A stretch of 64,000 nucleotides of DNA from NCBI RefSeq assembly GCF_900102625.1, contig NZ_FMZC01000002.1, positions 273,990-337,989 of the forward strand, given 5' to 3'. Source of the DNA: Paracidovorax valerianellae. Lineage in GTDB: Bacteria > Pseudomonadota > Gammaproteobacteria > Burkholderiales > Burkholderiaceae_C. Position numbers and translations under genes: made by a program. The notes beneath the pieces were generated by a model. The model was not told where the DNA came from and made no database searches. It was given only the letters and a program-made list of their open reading frames with translations. This document shows, in pieces, positions 9,727-17,533 of the stretch; position 1 is the first letter of the stretch; each line of letters starts with the position of its first letter.

Positions 9727-9880
9727 GACATCTGTACCAGAGCGACTTACCGACCGTGAACAGCGCGACGCCCACCACGAACACTCGACGATAGCCCCAG
9801 CTTTCGCTGGGCGCAGCCCAACGCATCAGGCCCATCACCAGGCCTGCCTGTCAGGCGGTGGCGATCCAGACGCACGTGCC
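9727..9880 (-). pseudogene. Relic of an MFS (DHA2-type) transporter
   Basis: On the minus strand this stretch encodes a fragment resembling the second/third helix region of EmrB/QacA-type transporters. It has 'GLVMGLMRW', then 'YRRVFVVGVALFTVG', which matches the family pattern 'R-R-V-F-x-x-G-x-x-L-F-T'. An in-frame TGA lies about eight residues before the first piece, and neither a start nor a continuation can be found. It is therefore most likely a decayed remnant between the efflux operon and the cupin gene. The match is by eye and short. Confidence 0.35.
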
Positions 9881-9925
9881 CGGCGTCGGATACCAATGGC
9901 GCCCCGGCCAACGTGCAACGCCGGC

Positions 9926-10495
9926 TCACGGTGGCCCCACGGTCCAGACGCCGTGGCGCTCGACGTACCTCGTCAGGCGATGTTCTTCCTGGTCCTCCCT
10001 CTTCAGGTCTCGCTCGGTGAAGCGGAACAGCAAAGCAGGCCCCGAGATGCACTGCGTGTCGTGGATGTCTCCGGGCAGGTAGACCTGGACCTGGCCAGCC
10101 CGAACCCGCGTCGACCCGCGCTTCACCAGGCGAACGCTGCCGTCCTCATCCTGCTGACGGGCGTAGGTGCCCATTTCCATTTCACCTTGCTGCAGCGCAT
10201 AGATGACCCAAGCCCGGCCGTGGTCATGCGGCGGTCGGTACAGGCCTTCAGGTTCGGTGTGCGCCAAGAGGATGAAGCCACGCGTCGGGTCTCGGTACAG
10301 CTCCTTGTTGGGCGCTGCTTCCTTGTGCAGCGCAGCCAGCCATTCCTCTGCGGGGGATGCCTTGACCAGGTCCTCCAGGTAGCCTCGACAAGCCGCGACC
10401 ACTTCGGTGCTGAGCGGCCCCCAAGCCGATTTGATCCCCTCAATCGACCTGTCGAATGAAGTATCAGGCGACGACTGAAATGCACCATGTTCCAT
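9926..10495 (-). CDS. Cupin-fold protein of unknown function
   Basis: A 189-aa single-domain cupin. The first metal motif is visible as 'PPHDHGRAWVIYALQQGEMEM' (two His, then Gly-Glu about 11 residues on), and the second as 'YLPGDIHDTQ'. These spacings resemble the cysteine-dioxygenase-like/RmlC-like cupins, so a small metal-dependent dioxygenase or sensor is plausible, but no substrate can be assigned. The ATG at 10495 is chosen over upstream frame openings because GGAGAGG stands about eight bases before it. It is divergent from the LysR gene at 10651, with a 17-bp palindrome between them, which suggests it is that regulator's target. Confidence 0.75.
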   Translation of the reverse strand: MEHGAFQSSPDTSFDRSIEGIKSAWGPLSTEVVAACRGYLEDLVKASPAEEWLAALHKEAAPNKELYRDPTRGFILLAHTEPEGLYRPPHDHGRAWVIYALQQGEMEMGTYARQQDEDGSVRLVKRGSTRVRAGQVQVYLPGDIHDTQCISGPALLFRFTERDLKREDQEEHRLTRYVERHGVWTVGPP

Positions 10496-10593
10496 GAACC
10501 GAACCTCTCCTCTGGTTGCGCGCCAACGAAACCCGTTCAGACGCATGTCCGAGACGATATGCATTCACGCGAGATGGCGGAAGGCGCATGATT

Positions 10594-10610
10594 TGCACTC
10601 AGTGAGTGCA
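10594..10610. promoter_or_regulatory. 17-bp palindrome between cupin gene and LysR gene
   Basis: TGCACTCAGTGAGTGCA is a perfect palindrome with 8-base arms and a one-base centre. It lies 99 bases upstream of the cupin start and 41 bases upstream of the LysR start. Divergent LysR-target pairs usually carry such a dyad (T-Nx-A type), so this is the probable LysR binding site. The binding assignment is inference. Confidence 0.6.
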
Positions 10611-10650
10611 TCTCACGCTATGTCATACCCGCAACGCCCGGACCCGCAGC

Positions 10651-11562
10651 ATGGCCAGACCCGACCTCAATTTGCTTTTCACTCTGGATGTGTTGCTCGC
10701 CGAAGGCAGTGTTGCGCGGGCTGCGCGGCGGCTGCGCCTGAGCCCGTCGGCCATGAGCCGCGCCCTGGCGCGGCTGCGAGAGGCCACCGGCGATCCGCTG
10801 CTGGTGCGGGCGGGTCGCAGCTTGGTGGCGTCGCCCAGGGCGCTGGAGCTGCGCGATTCCATCAGCCAGCTCGTGCAAGACGCCGAAGCGGCACTGCGGC
10901 CTGCTGGCAAGCCCGATCTCGAACAGCTGGACCGGACGTTCACGCTGAGGGCCAGCGAGGGCTTCGTGGAGAACTTCGGTGCCGAACTCCTGTCGCGCAT
11001 CGCAGAAGAAGCCCCCAAGGTTCGTCTGCACTTCCTGCACAAGCTGGACAAGGACAGCGGCCCGCTGCGCGACGGATCCGTCGATCTGGAAACCGGTGTG
11101 GTGGACAAATCCATCGGCCCGGAGGTGCGCGCCCAGGGGCTTTTTCAAGACCGTTACGTCGGTGTCGTGAGGGCGGGTCACCCGCTCGCCAAGGGCGAAC
11201 TGACCCCCGCCCGATTTGCTGCAGCCCGGCACGTCCACGTATCGCGACGTGAGAATGACAAACGCACCATCGACGAAGCCTTGGCGGAGATGGGACTGGA
11301 ACGACAGGTGGCCACGATCGTGGGTGGCTTCTCGGCCGCGCTCGCCTTGGTTCGTGCCTCGGACCTCGTTGCCTGCGTTCACGAGCGGCACACCGGGGTT
11401 TTGTACGCAGGCATGCACAGCTTCGCGCTGCCGCTACCCATCGCGCCGTTCACGGTCTCCTTGCTTTGGCATCCGCGATTGGAGGGAGATCCGGCCCATC
11501 GGTGGCTTCGCGGGTGCGTCCGGGCGGTCTGCGCAGACCGATTTCCGCCCGGCTGGAGTTAA
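10651..11562 (+). CDS. LysR-family transcriptional regulator
   Basis: A 303-aa regulator. The N-terminal winged helix-turn-helix is plain ('DLNLLFTLDVLLAEGSVARAARRL' then 'SPSAMSRALARLREATGDPLLVR'), followed by a LysR substrate-binding domain of about 200 residues. The lead 'ARPDLNLL' resembles the NodD/LeuO/PnbR side of the family. The ATG at 10651 is chosen because it gives the standard N-terminus; an upstream ATG at 10606 would lie across the palindrome. It probably regulates the divergent cupin gene and itself. Its stop shares a TTAA with the stop of the convergent hemerythrin gene. Confidence 0.9.
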   Translation: MARPDLNLLFTLDVLLAEGSVARAARRLRLSPSAMSRALARLREATGDPLLVRAGRSLVASPRALELRDSISQLVQDAEAALRPAGKPDLEQLDRTFTLRASEGFVENFGAELLSRIAEEAPKVRLHFLHKLDKDSGPLRDGSVDLETGVVDKSIGPEVRAQGLFQDRYVGVVRAGHPLAKGELTPARFAAARHVHVSRRENDKRTIDEALAEMGLERQVATIVGGFSAALALVRASDLVACVHERHTGVLYAGMHSFALPLPIAPFTVSLLWHPRLEGDPAHRWLRGCVRAVCADRFPPGWS

Positions 11563-12128
11563 CGCCGCAATCGGGCGATGGCCGAGATCGCGCCAACCGC
11601 CGCCAACACGGTCAGGATCGCGGTCGAAGGGGAGACAGACCGCGCCATCGAACTGGTGATGTCCAGCACTCGTGGACCGACAAGCTCCATTCGGCGACGC
11701 ATCATCCGTGCGCCCAAGCTTTCCAGATCGCTTCCCAGGAGCCTTTCCGCTTCGGGCAGGAGGATGGTCTCCTCGTCGGCCACATGGTGCAGCACGTCCC
11801 GCATCAACTCCATCACGATGTCGTCGAAATCCGAACTCTCCGCAGACATGCTGCGGAGCAACGCGATGAGCCGGCGCATCTCATCGTGCTCATGCACGCT
11901 GTCGCGAATGGTCGCGTTCTCGGTCACAGCGCGTATGGCCGGGTAGAAGATCTCTTCCTCCAGTTGGGCATGAACCTCCAACGCGATGCAGATGGTGTCG
12001 GCCAGGCCTCGCTTCACGGAAGGGCGGTCCTCAGTCCGGTACTGGTGAAAGGTGGCCATCACGTGGGTGTGATCCAGCCGGATCATGTTCGTCGCGCGAG
12101 GTACGAAAGGCTTGAGCATGGATTTCAT
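11559..12128 (-). CDS. Hemerythrin HHE-domain protein with C-terminal membrane anchor
   Basis: A 189-aa protein with a four-helix HHE domain. The di-iron ligands are visible in order: 'LDHTHVMATFHQYR', 'EVHAQLEEEIFYPAI', 'HEHDEMRRLI' and 'LHHVADEETILLPEAERLL'. Such proteins bind O2 or NO, or scavenge iron or oxidants. The last about 25 residues are hydrophobic ('AILTVLAAVGAISAIARLRR') and may anchor the protein in the membrane with the iron domain in the cytoplasm. The stop codons of this gene and the LysR gene overlap head-on in the self-complementary TTAA at 11559-11562. The start could also be the Met at residue 4. Confidence 0.85.
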   Translation of the reverse strand: MKSMLKPFVPRATNMIRLDHTHVMATFHQYRTEDRPSVKRGLADTICIALEVHAQLEEEIFYPAIRAVTENATIRDSVHEHDEMRRLIALLRSMSAESSDFDDIVMELMRDVLHHVADEETILLPEAERLLGSDLESLGARMMRRRMELVGPRVLDITSSMARSVSPSTAILTVLAAVGAISAIARLRR

Positions 12129-12388
12129 CGTGCGTCCCGGTAGTTTTGAAGTGAAATATTCGGACCGCTCGACACGGCGTTTTGTAAGTCTTATTCCTCA
12201 GCGTTGTCCGCAGTGGCCGGCAATAGCCAACGGAGGAGGCAGCCCCTTCAAAACCGGTTCGGTCTTCCGCTGGTCGATGCTTTCGGCCGCTGGCACCGCG
12301 CAGAAAGCGATTCGTCGCACGCCGATGGCCGAAAAGGACGGCGCCCGGCACAGTGGCGCATCACCTCACCCAGCCCCCAGGAGCCACC

Positions 12389-12697
12389 ATGTCCACCGTC
12401 CACGAATCGGATTTCATCAATGCTGCCGACCGCACCGAACGCATGGCCCGCAAACGCGCTGGCGCCAAGATGGGCTGGATCATTCACGCCTGCGTCTACC
12501 TCTGCGTGAACCTGGCGCTGGCCGCGCTGGCCGCCTACCAGGGGCGCCACTGGGCGGTGTTTCCGGCGCTGGGCTGGGGGCTGGGCCTGGCGATCCACGG
12601 CGCCGCGGTGTGGCTGGCGGCGCCCGGCGGCACGCTCCACGCGCGCTTGCTGGAGCGCGAACGCGACGCCTTGCGCCAGGCCCTGCCGCGGCGGTGA
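12389..12697 (+). CDS. 2TM-domain membrane protein
   Basis: A 102-aa protein with two hydrophobic helices (about residues 28-48 and 54-74) separated by a short loop, and charged ends. This is the layout of the 2TM domain (PF13239) that is often found beside, or fused to, LytS-type histidine kinases. An AGGAG ribosome site stands directly before the chosen ATG. It lies 80 bases upstream of the sensor-kinase gene and probably belongs to the same transcript. Function is unknown; an accessory to the sensor is plausible. Confidence 0.75.
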   Translation: MSTVHESDFINAADRTERMARKRAGAKMGWIIHACVYLCVNLALAALAAYQGRHWAVFPALGWGLGLAIHGAAVWLAAPGGTLHARLLERERDALRQALPRR

Positions 12698-12777
12698 CCG
12701 GGGTCCGGTCGCCCGGGCGCCACAATCCGCCAACCCACCGCCCCTTCGTTCCCTGCCGGATCACCCAGGCCGCCCGC

Positions 12778-13851
12778 ATGCAGCACTTCAGCCTTCGCCA
12801 GTTTCTTCGCCACGGGCTGGCGCTCGCCGCGTTCTGCGTCGCCATCGCCGCCGTCCAGCTCGCCTATGGCCGGGGCCCGTGGGACGTGCAACTGGTGTAC
12901 TCCCTGGCCATCGGCATGCCGAGCTGGCTGCTGATCGACCTGGGCCGCCTGTGGCTCTCGCGCCGCAGCCCCATCCCCTGGCCGCTGGGCTGGCAAGGGT
13001 GGGCGCTGGTCGCGGTGGGCGGGACCATCGGCTTTCACATCGGGTCGGCCATCGGCGATGCCTACCGCCAAAAGGTGCTGGGCGCGGCGGCCGTCGCGGC
13101 GGCGGGCGGCCCCAGCTCGGCCATGGTGACCACCGTGCTGGCCTGCTTGGCATTGGCGTTCTTCTTCTACGCGCAGGGCAAGTCGCGCTATCTGGAGGGC
13201 AAGATCGCCGAGGTGGAGCGCGACGCGGCCGAAGCGCGCCTCAAGCTGCTGGAGACGCAGCTCGAACCCCACCTGATGTTCAACACCCTGGCCAACCTGC
13301 GCGTGCTGATCGCCACCGACCCGCCCCGCGCCCAGGCCATGCTGGACCACCTGATCGACTACCTGCGCGCCACGCTCGGCGCTTCCCGCGCCACGCTGCA
13401 CCCGCTGGCGGACGAGTTCGCCCGGCTGCGCGACTACCTGGAGCTGATGTCGGTCCGCATGGGCCCGCGCCTGGCCTACACGCTGGACCTGCCCGAATCG
13501 CTAGCCGGCGTGCCGGTGCCGCCGCTGCTGCTTCAGCCGCTGGCGGAAAACGCCATCCGCCACGGGCTGGAACCCAAGGTGGAAGGCGGCACGCTGCACA
13601 TCGCGGCGCGGCAGTTGGCCGATGGCCGCCTGGAGCTGGTGGTGAAAGACTCGGGCGTGGGCCTGGCCGACCCCGCAGGCGCCCCGACGCCGCCCGCTGG
13701 CCCTGCGCACCAGCAGAGCTTCGGGCTGCGCCAGGTGCGCGAGCGCCTGCACACCCTGTATGGCAGCGATGGCACTATCGAATTGATAGCAATACTCCCT
13801 AGTGGTACTTGCGCCAGAGCCGTTTTTCCTTCAAATCCCCTGCTGCCATGA
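12778..13851 (+). CDS. LytS-type sensor histidine kinase (His_kinase/HATPase)
   Basis: A 357-aa membrane sensor kinase. Four hydrophobic segments fill the first ~135 residues. The His_kinase domain follows with 'QLEPHLMFNTLANLR' (phospho-His about 165), then the ATPase N-box 'LAENAIRHGLEPK' and G-box 'DSGVGL'. The usual motif in this family is 'QLNPHFLFN', so E and L replace N and F beside the phospho-His. The last ~22 residues before 'NPLLP' are encoded by an inverted copy of the dispersed element (13771-13835), replacing the usual C-terminal end of the ATPase domain. It overlaps the response-regulator start by four bases (ATGA). Confidence 0.9.
   Translation: MQHFSLRQFLRHGLALAAFCVAIAAVQLAYGRGPWDVQLVYSLAIGMPSWLLIDLGRLWLSRRSPIPWPLGWQGWALVAVGGTIGFHIGSAIGDAYRQKVLGAAAVAAAGGPSSAMVTTVLACLALAFFFYAQGKSRYLEGKIAEVERDAAEARLKLLETQLEPHLMFNTLANLRVLIATDPPRAQAMLDHLIDYLRATLGASRATLHPLADEFARLRDYLELMSVRMGPRLAYTLDLPESLAGVPVPPLLLQPLAENAIRHGLEPKVEGGTLHIAARQLADGRLELVVKDSGVGLADPAGAPTPPAGPAHQQSFGLRQVRERLHTLYGSDGTIELIAILPSGTCARAVFPSNPLLP
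13771..13835 (-). repeat. Dispersed ~65-bp element, copy 1 (inverted), inside the kinase gene
   Basis: Read on the minus strand this has the same order as the other copies: a TTTGA start, a GGCTCTGGCGC block, a CACTAGGG core, then the terminal hairpin GCTATC-AATTC-GATAG. It lies in frame at the 3' end of the sensor-kinase gene and supplies its C-terminal residues, ending 12 bases before the response-regulator start. Confidence 0.7.
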
Positions 13852-14726
13852 GTTCGACGCCCTCGCCCTCTGCTGCGCGCCCTGCCGCTTCTCATTCCAG
13901 TCCCCGCGCCCTCATCGCCGAGGACGAGCCGCTGCTCGCCGCCGCGCTGCGCCACGAACTGGCCCAGGCCTGGCCGGAGCTACAGATCGTCGCCACGGTG
14001 GGCGACGGCCTCGCCGCCGTGCAGCAGGCGCTGGCGCTGCAGCCCGAGGTGCTGTTTTTCGACATCCGCATGCCGGGCCAGAGCGGCCTGGAGGCGGCGG
14101 CGGAGCTGGCCGATGCCTGGCCGGCCGGCACGCCCTTCCCGGCGCTGGTGTTCGTCACCGCCTACGACCAGTACGCCGTGCAGGCGTTCGAAGCGCAGGC
14201 GGTGGACTATCTGCTCAAGCCCGTGCAGCCCGGGCGCCTGCGCAAGGCAGTGCTCAAGCTGCAAGCCACGCTGGACCGGCAGGCCGCGCCGGCAGCGCTG
14301 GACTTCGAAGCCACGCTGGAGCGGCTGCGGGCCCTGGTCGCGCTACCGGGGGCTGGTGGCGCAGGGGCGCTGGGCGCACCGAATGCGGCCCCGCAGCCCG
14401 CGCCGCTCAGCGTCATCCAGGCCAGCAGCGGCGCGCAGATCCACATGGTGCCGGTGGCGGACGTCGTCTATTTCGAGGCGGCCGACAAATACGTGCGGGT
14501 GCTGACGGCCACGCAGGAATACCTGATCCGCACGCCGCTCAAGGAACTGGCGGCGCAGCTCGATGCAGAGGTGTTCTGGCAGGTACACCGCGGCACGCTG
14601 GTGCGGGCCAGCGCCATCGCCTCGGCCGTGCGCGATGAATCGGGCCGGCTGCACCTGCGCCTGCGCGACCGGCCCGAGAGCCTGCCGGTGAGCCGCCTGT
14701 ACGCCCACCGCTTCAAGGCGATGTAG
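13848..14726 (+). CDS. LytTR-family response regulator
   Basis: A 292-aa regulator partnered with the kinase just upstream. The receiver domain covers about residues 20-140, with acidic residues in 'IAEDEPLL', phospho-Asp about 72 in 'LFFDIRMPGQSG', Thr/Ala in 'FVTAYDQYA', and Lys in 'YLLKPVQPGRL'. An Ala/Pro-rich linker follows, then a LytTR DNA-binding domain (about 190-292) with 'VVYFEAADKYVRV', 'TPLKELAAQL', 'FWQVHRGTLVR' and 'LPVSRLYAHRFK'. LytTR regulators commonly control surface, autolysis or uptake genes; the target here is unknown. Confidence 0.93.
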   Translation: MSSTPSPSAARPAASHSSPRALIAEDEPLLAAALRHELAQAWPELQIVATVGDGLAAVQQALALQPEVLFFDIRMPGQSGLEAAAELADAWPAGTPFPALVFVTAYDQYAVQAFEAQAVDYLLKPVQPGRLRKAVLKLQATLDRQAAPAALDFEATLERLRALVALPGAGGAGALGAPNAAPQPAPLSVIQASSGAQIHMVPVADVVYFEAADKYVRVLTATQEYLIRTPLKELAAQLDAEVFWQVHRGTLVRASAIASAVRDESGRLHLRLRDRPESLPVSRLYAHRFKAM

Positions 14727-14759
14727 CGAAGGAGCAGGCGGCACGCCCGGCCCGATGTG

Positions 14760-15392
14760 TCAGCGATTGGCAGCCAGCAGCAGGCCGCCCGCGCCCATGA
14801 AAAATCCGCCCGTGGCCTTGTTGAGCCGCACCACGCCGCGCTGCGACCGGATCACCCGGCGGATCTGCCGACCGCCCGTGGCGTACACCGCCGTGGAGAC
14901 GAACTCCGCCGCCAGATACACCGAGCCGAGCACCAGGAACTGCGCCGCCGCCGGCTTGGCCGGGTCGATGAACTGGGGAAACACTGCCGCGAACAGAATG
15001 ATCGCCTTCGGGTTGGTGATGCCCAGCAAAAATTCTTGCAGGATCAGCGAGCGCAGCCGCAACGGCGTGCCCGACGGGGTAGCCTCGCCGCCGTCCACCA
15101 GCTCCAGCCCGCCGAACTCGCGGCTGCGCCAAGCCTTCCAGCCCAGCCAGAACAGGTAGCAGGCCCCCACCCATTTCACGACCGTGAAGGCCGTCTCGGA
15201 AGCCAGCAGCATCGCGCCGAGCCCGACGGCGGACACGGTCAGAAAGATCGCGAACGCCGCGGCGCGGCCAAGGGTGGCTACGAGCGCCGTGCCGACGCCG
15301 GCACGGATGCCGTTGTTCAAGCCGCAGAAATTGTTGGGGCCGGGCGTGAGGGCAATCGCCACGGCCACGGGTGCGAAAAGAAGAGCGTCCAT
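14760..15392 (-). CDS. LysE/RhtB-family exporter
   Basis: A 210-aa, six-helix inner-membrane exporter of amino acids or related small molecules. The N-terminus shows the family signature 'ALTPGPNNF', followed by 'GRAAAFAIFLTVSAVGLG', 'KWVGACYLFWLGWKAWRS' and 'GITNPKAIILFAAVFPQFI'. A CAGGAG ribosome site precedes the ATG at 15392. It converges on the response-regulator gene with 33 bases between stops. Its upstream region holds four 11-bp direct repeats. The substrate is unknown. Confidence 0.9.
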   Translation of the reverse strand: MDALLFAPVAVAIALTPGPNNFCGLNNGIRAGVGTALVATLGRAAAFAIFLTVSAVGLGAMLLASETAFTVVKWVGACYLFWLGWKAWRSREFGGLELVDGGEATPSGTPLRLRSLILQEFLLGITNPKAIILFAAVFPQFIDPAKPAAAQFLVLGSVYLAAEFVSTAVYATGGRQIRRVIRSQRGVVRLNKATGGFFMGAGGLLLAANR

Positions 15393-15496
15393 CACTGGCT
15401 CCTGAAGGGCAACGAAAGAAGACGACAACGCGGGGGAAAAGCGCAGTGTAGGCCCTCGGAAAGGGTTCGCGGTACAGCGCTGCCGGCGGCCGAACC

Positions 15497-15540
15497 GACG
15501 TGGTGACGACGTGGCGACGACGTGGCAACACTGTGGCAAC
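15497..15540. repeat. Four tandem 11-bp repeats upstream of the LysE-family gene
   Basis: Units at 15497, 15508, 15519 and 15530 read GACGTGGTGAC, GACGTGGCGAC, GACGTGGCAAC and ACTGTGGCAAC. The 11-bp period is about one helical turn, so any protein that reads the unit would meet all sites on one face of the DNA. They lie in the 173-bp gap between the stop of the ABC ATPase gene and the start of the LysE-family gene, both on the minus strand. Confidence 0.65.
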
Positions 15541-15565
15541 GGCACCGCGACAAAGGCGCGGGACG

Positions 15566-16216
15566 CTAAGGCAGATCGATCACCGCATTCCACGGCACGC
15601 CCGCGAGCGCGTCGTAGTGCGCCACGAGGGCGATGCCCGGCCCGCCCTGCGCCGCCCGCTGCGCCAGCACGTGCTGCAAGTACTGCACCGAGGGGCGGTC
15701 GAGCCCCGCTATCGGCTCATCCACCAGCACCAGCGGCGCCCCGCACGCGAACGCCGCCGCCATTAAAGCCTTGCGCCGGGTGCCGGTGGAGAGCTGCTCC
15801 ATCGCCTTGGGCAGATGGCTTTCCAGCGCAAAGCCGGCCACATGCGCCTGCAGCGCCTGCGCATCCCACGCGGGGTAGCGCCCAGCCAGCGCCGCGAACC
15901 AGGCCGCCGGACTGGTGCCGTCGAGCGCGCTGGCACGCGGGTCGGCCCAGAAAATCGCCCCCGCATCGGCCGCGGCCTGCTCGGCACAGGGCACGCCGTT
16001 CAACAAGACCTGCCCGCCCTGGGGCCGCAACTCGCCCGCCAGCAGGCGCAGCAGCGTGGTCTTGCCCCGGCCCTCATCGCCCCGCACCAGCGTGGCGCCT
16101 GGGGCTGCGCTGGCGTCGAGGCCGTCGAACACGGCCAAGCCGTGCGCGTGGGCAAAGCGCAGGCCGGTGCATTGCAAGGTGGCGGAAGGCAGCGTCGTCG
16201 GATCGGGCATGGGCAT
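15566..16216 (-). CDS. Lone ABC-transporter ATP-binding protein
   Basis: A 216-aa nucleotide-binding subunit. The Walker A is 'RGDEGRGKTTLLRLLAG', with Glu-Gly-Arg-Gly in place of the usual Ser-Gly-Ser-Gly. The signature region is 'MEQLSTGTRRKALMAAAF', i.e. STG-R instead of SGGQ, and Walker B is 'APLVLVDEPIAGLD'. The size resembles CcmA (haem exporter ATPase), but no permease or ccm gene is adjacent, and the divergent signature argues for caution. The start at 16216 (MPMPDP) or 16210 cannot be decided; ribosome sites are weak for both. It is divergent from the gene at 16358. Confidence 0.75.
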   Translation of the reverse strand: MPMPDPTTLPSATLQCTGLRFAHAHGLAVFDGLDASAAPGATLVRGDEGRGKTTLLRLLAGELRPQGGQVLLNGVPCAEQAAADAGAIFWADPRASALDGTSPAAWFAALAGRYPAWDAQALQAHVAGFALESHLPKAMEQLSTGTRRKALMAAAFACGAPLVLVDEPIAGLDRPSVQYLQHVLAQRAAQGGPGIALVAHYDALAGVPWNAVIDLP

Positions 16217-16357
16217 CGAAAGAAGAACAAAGACAGAAAGGAACATCGCGGAATGCGTTTCAGCGGTGCACATTCTGTGGCATGCCTCGGCCGCGCCTGC
16301 CCGAAAATGCGCCACGGCCGCGCAAGCGGCCACCTCCTTTCAACCCACCGGAACACC

Positions 16358-16726
16358 ATGACCCTGCGCTACCTGGAATTCGATTACAGCGAAGACGACG
16401 AAGGCACCGGCACCTGGGACGCCATGGCCAGCGTGACCGAACCGCACCTGCCGGCGCTGCATGCCGAGATCGCCGAAGTGCTGGGCTGGGCCCACACCGC
16501 CTTCAAGGACCAGCACGGCCCCATCGAAGACGGCGCTGCCTGGGACTACGACCTGCAAGCCGTGCGCGAAGTCTCCTCCGTGCAGACCCTCGCCTTCGAC
16601 GAAACCACCCAAAGGCTGGTCGCCAGCGCCGGCACGCCGGCACTGCCGCGGCACACGGTGACGCTGTCGATCAGCGGCAGTCCGGCGTTCTGCGAAGAGT
16701 TCCGGCCGCGCTTCGGGGGCGAGTGA
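16358..16726 (+). CDS. Conserved hypothetical protein, acidic
   Basis: A 122-aa soluble protein with an acidic N-terminus ('YLEFDYSEDDEGTGTWDAM') and no signal peptide or membrane segment. It contains 'AFKDQHGPIEDGAAWDYDLQ' and ends 'FCEEFRPRFGGE'. I do not recognise a named domain; the style fits small conserved cytosolic proteins of the Burkholderiales. It is divergent from the ABC ATPase gene and about 120 bases ahead of the caspase-like cassette. Confidence 0.7.
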   Translation: MTLRYLEFDYSEDDEGTGTWDAMASVTEPHLPALHAEIAEVLGWAHTAFKDQHGPIEDGAAWDYDLQAVREVSSVQTLAFDETTQRLVASAGTPALPRHTVTLSISGSPAFCEEFRPRFGGE

Positions 16727-16843
16727 ACGGCAGGTGAATGCCGGAGCTATCATCCGGCGGCCTGCGAAGACAGGCAAAGAAACACAGGCAAATAAAGGGA
16801 GGTGAACCGCACGGCCAGGCGACAAGACCTGCGGCGGCTCGCC

Positions 16844-17533
16844 ATGTCACTGTATTCAGATCGCATCTCCATGGCATGGAAACAATGGCTCGGCAGCGAG
16901 CCCGCAGAACCCGTGGTGAACGGGCGCATTCAATACGGACCGGGCAAAGGACTGATCAAACAGGTGTTCGAAGGCCTCGACGCTTCTCAGAAAACGGTAA
17001 AGAAAATCGCCACCATCGACCCGGCACGCAAGAAGATCATCCTGATTCAGCCCGGCGAGAAGGTGCTTTACCGATCGGGGCTGAGGGAAACAGGCGTCTC
17101 CGGCTATCTCTATCTGTTCGCCCATGCCACTTCAAGGAGCATTCAGGGAATGATCCATGGCATCGAAGTCGCCGATGCCATTCGGCGCAGCGGACTGTGG
17201 CACGGCGAACCGGTGCTGATCGATGCCTGCAATGCGGGAGCATCCTCCGACGGCATTGCGGGCGAGTTGGCAAAAGTTTTGCGAACGTATGTCACCGCAC
17301 CCACCACAACGACCTGGAATTACCCTTTGGGTGGCTCGGCCGTGGGCCAAGGCGCTTTTGAAAAGCTCCCGGGCATTTTGTCGACGCTTCCAATACCCGA
17401 CCTGCTGCGGCCGGGCCGCTGGCGAACCTGGGGCCCCGACGGTGAACCCATTGCCACCACCCCGACCTCACCCCGCGATACCGGAGACTTGCTCAAACGA
17501 CCGTTGAAGCAGGGACAGGAGATGCACCGATGA
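16844..17533 (+). CDS. Putative caspase/C80-like cysteine-peptidase-fold protein
   Basis: A 229-aa protein (from the first ATG; a GTG at 16802 or an ATG at 16871 are alternatives) without a signal peptide. The central region runs 'YLYLFAHATSRSIQGM', an A/D-rich helix, then 'GEPVLIDACNAGA', 'IAGELAKVLRTYVTAPT' and 'TTWNYP'. A His followed by a Cys-Asn-Ala-Gly strand end, then 'A-x-x-L-x-x-x-x-V-T-A-P', is the layout seen in caspase-like and C80-type peptidase folds, including toxin domains. His ~98 and Cys ~133 would be the dyad. The C-terminus is Pro/Thr-rich. It overlaps the next gene by four bases (ATGA). Base composition is visibly lower in GC than the neighbours. The function is inference. 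Confidence 0.6.
   Translation: MSLYSDRISMAWKQWLGSEPAEPVVNGRIQYGPGKGLIKQVFEGLDASQKTVKKIATIDPARKKIILIQPGEKVLYRSGLRETGVSGYLYLFAHATSRSIQGMIHGIEVADAIRRSGLWHGEPVLIDACNAGASSDGIAGELAKVLRTYVTAPTTTTWNYPLGGSAVGQGAFEKLPGILSTLPIPDLLRPGRWRTWGPDGEPIATTPTSPRDTGDLLKRPLKQGQEMHR

Noticed and set aside
11559..11562. Shared TTAA of two convergent stops as a regulatory feature
   Set aside because: Head-on four-base stop overlap is common in compact genomes and needs no special explanation.
12085..12777. N-terminal extension of the sensor kinase to 12085
   Set aside because: It would overlap the 2TM gene in another frame and lacks family similarity; the kinase begins at 12778.
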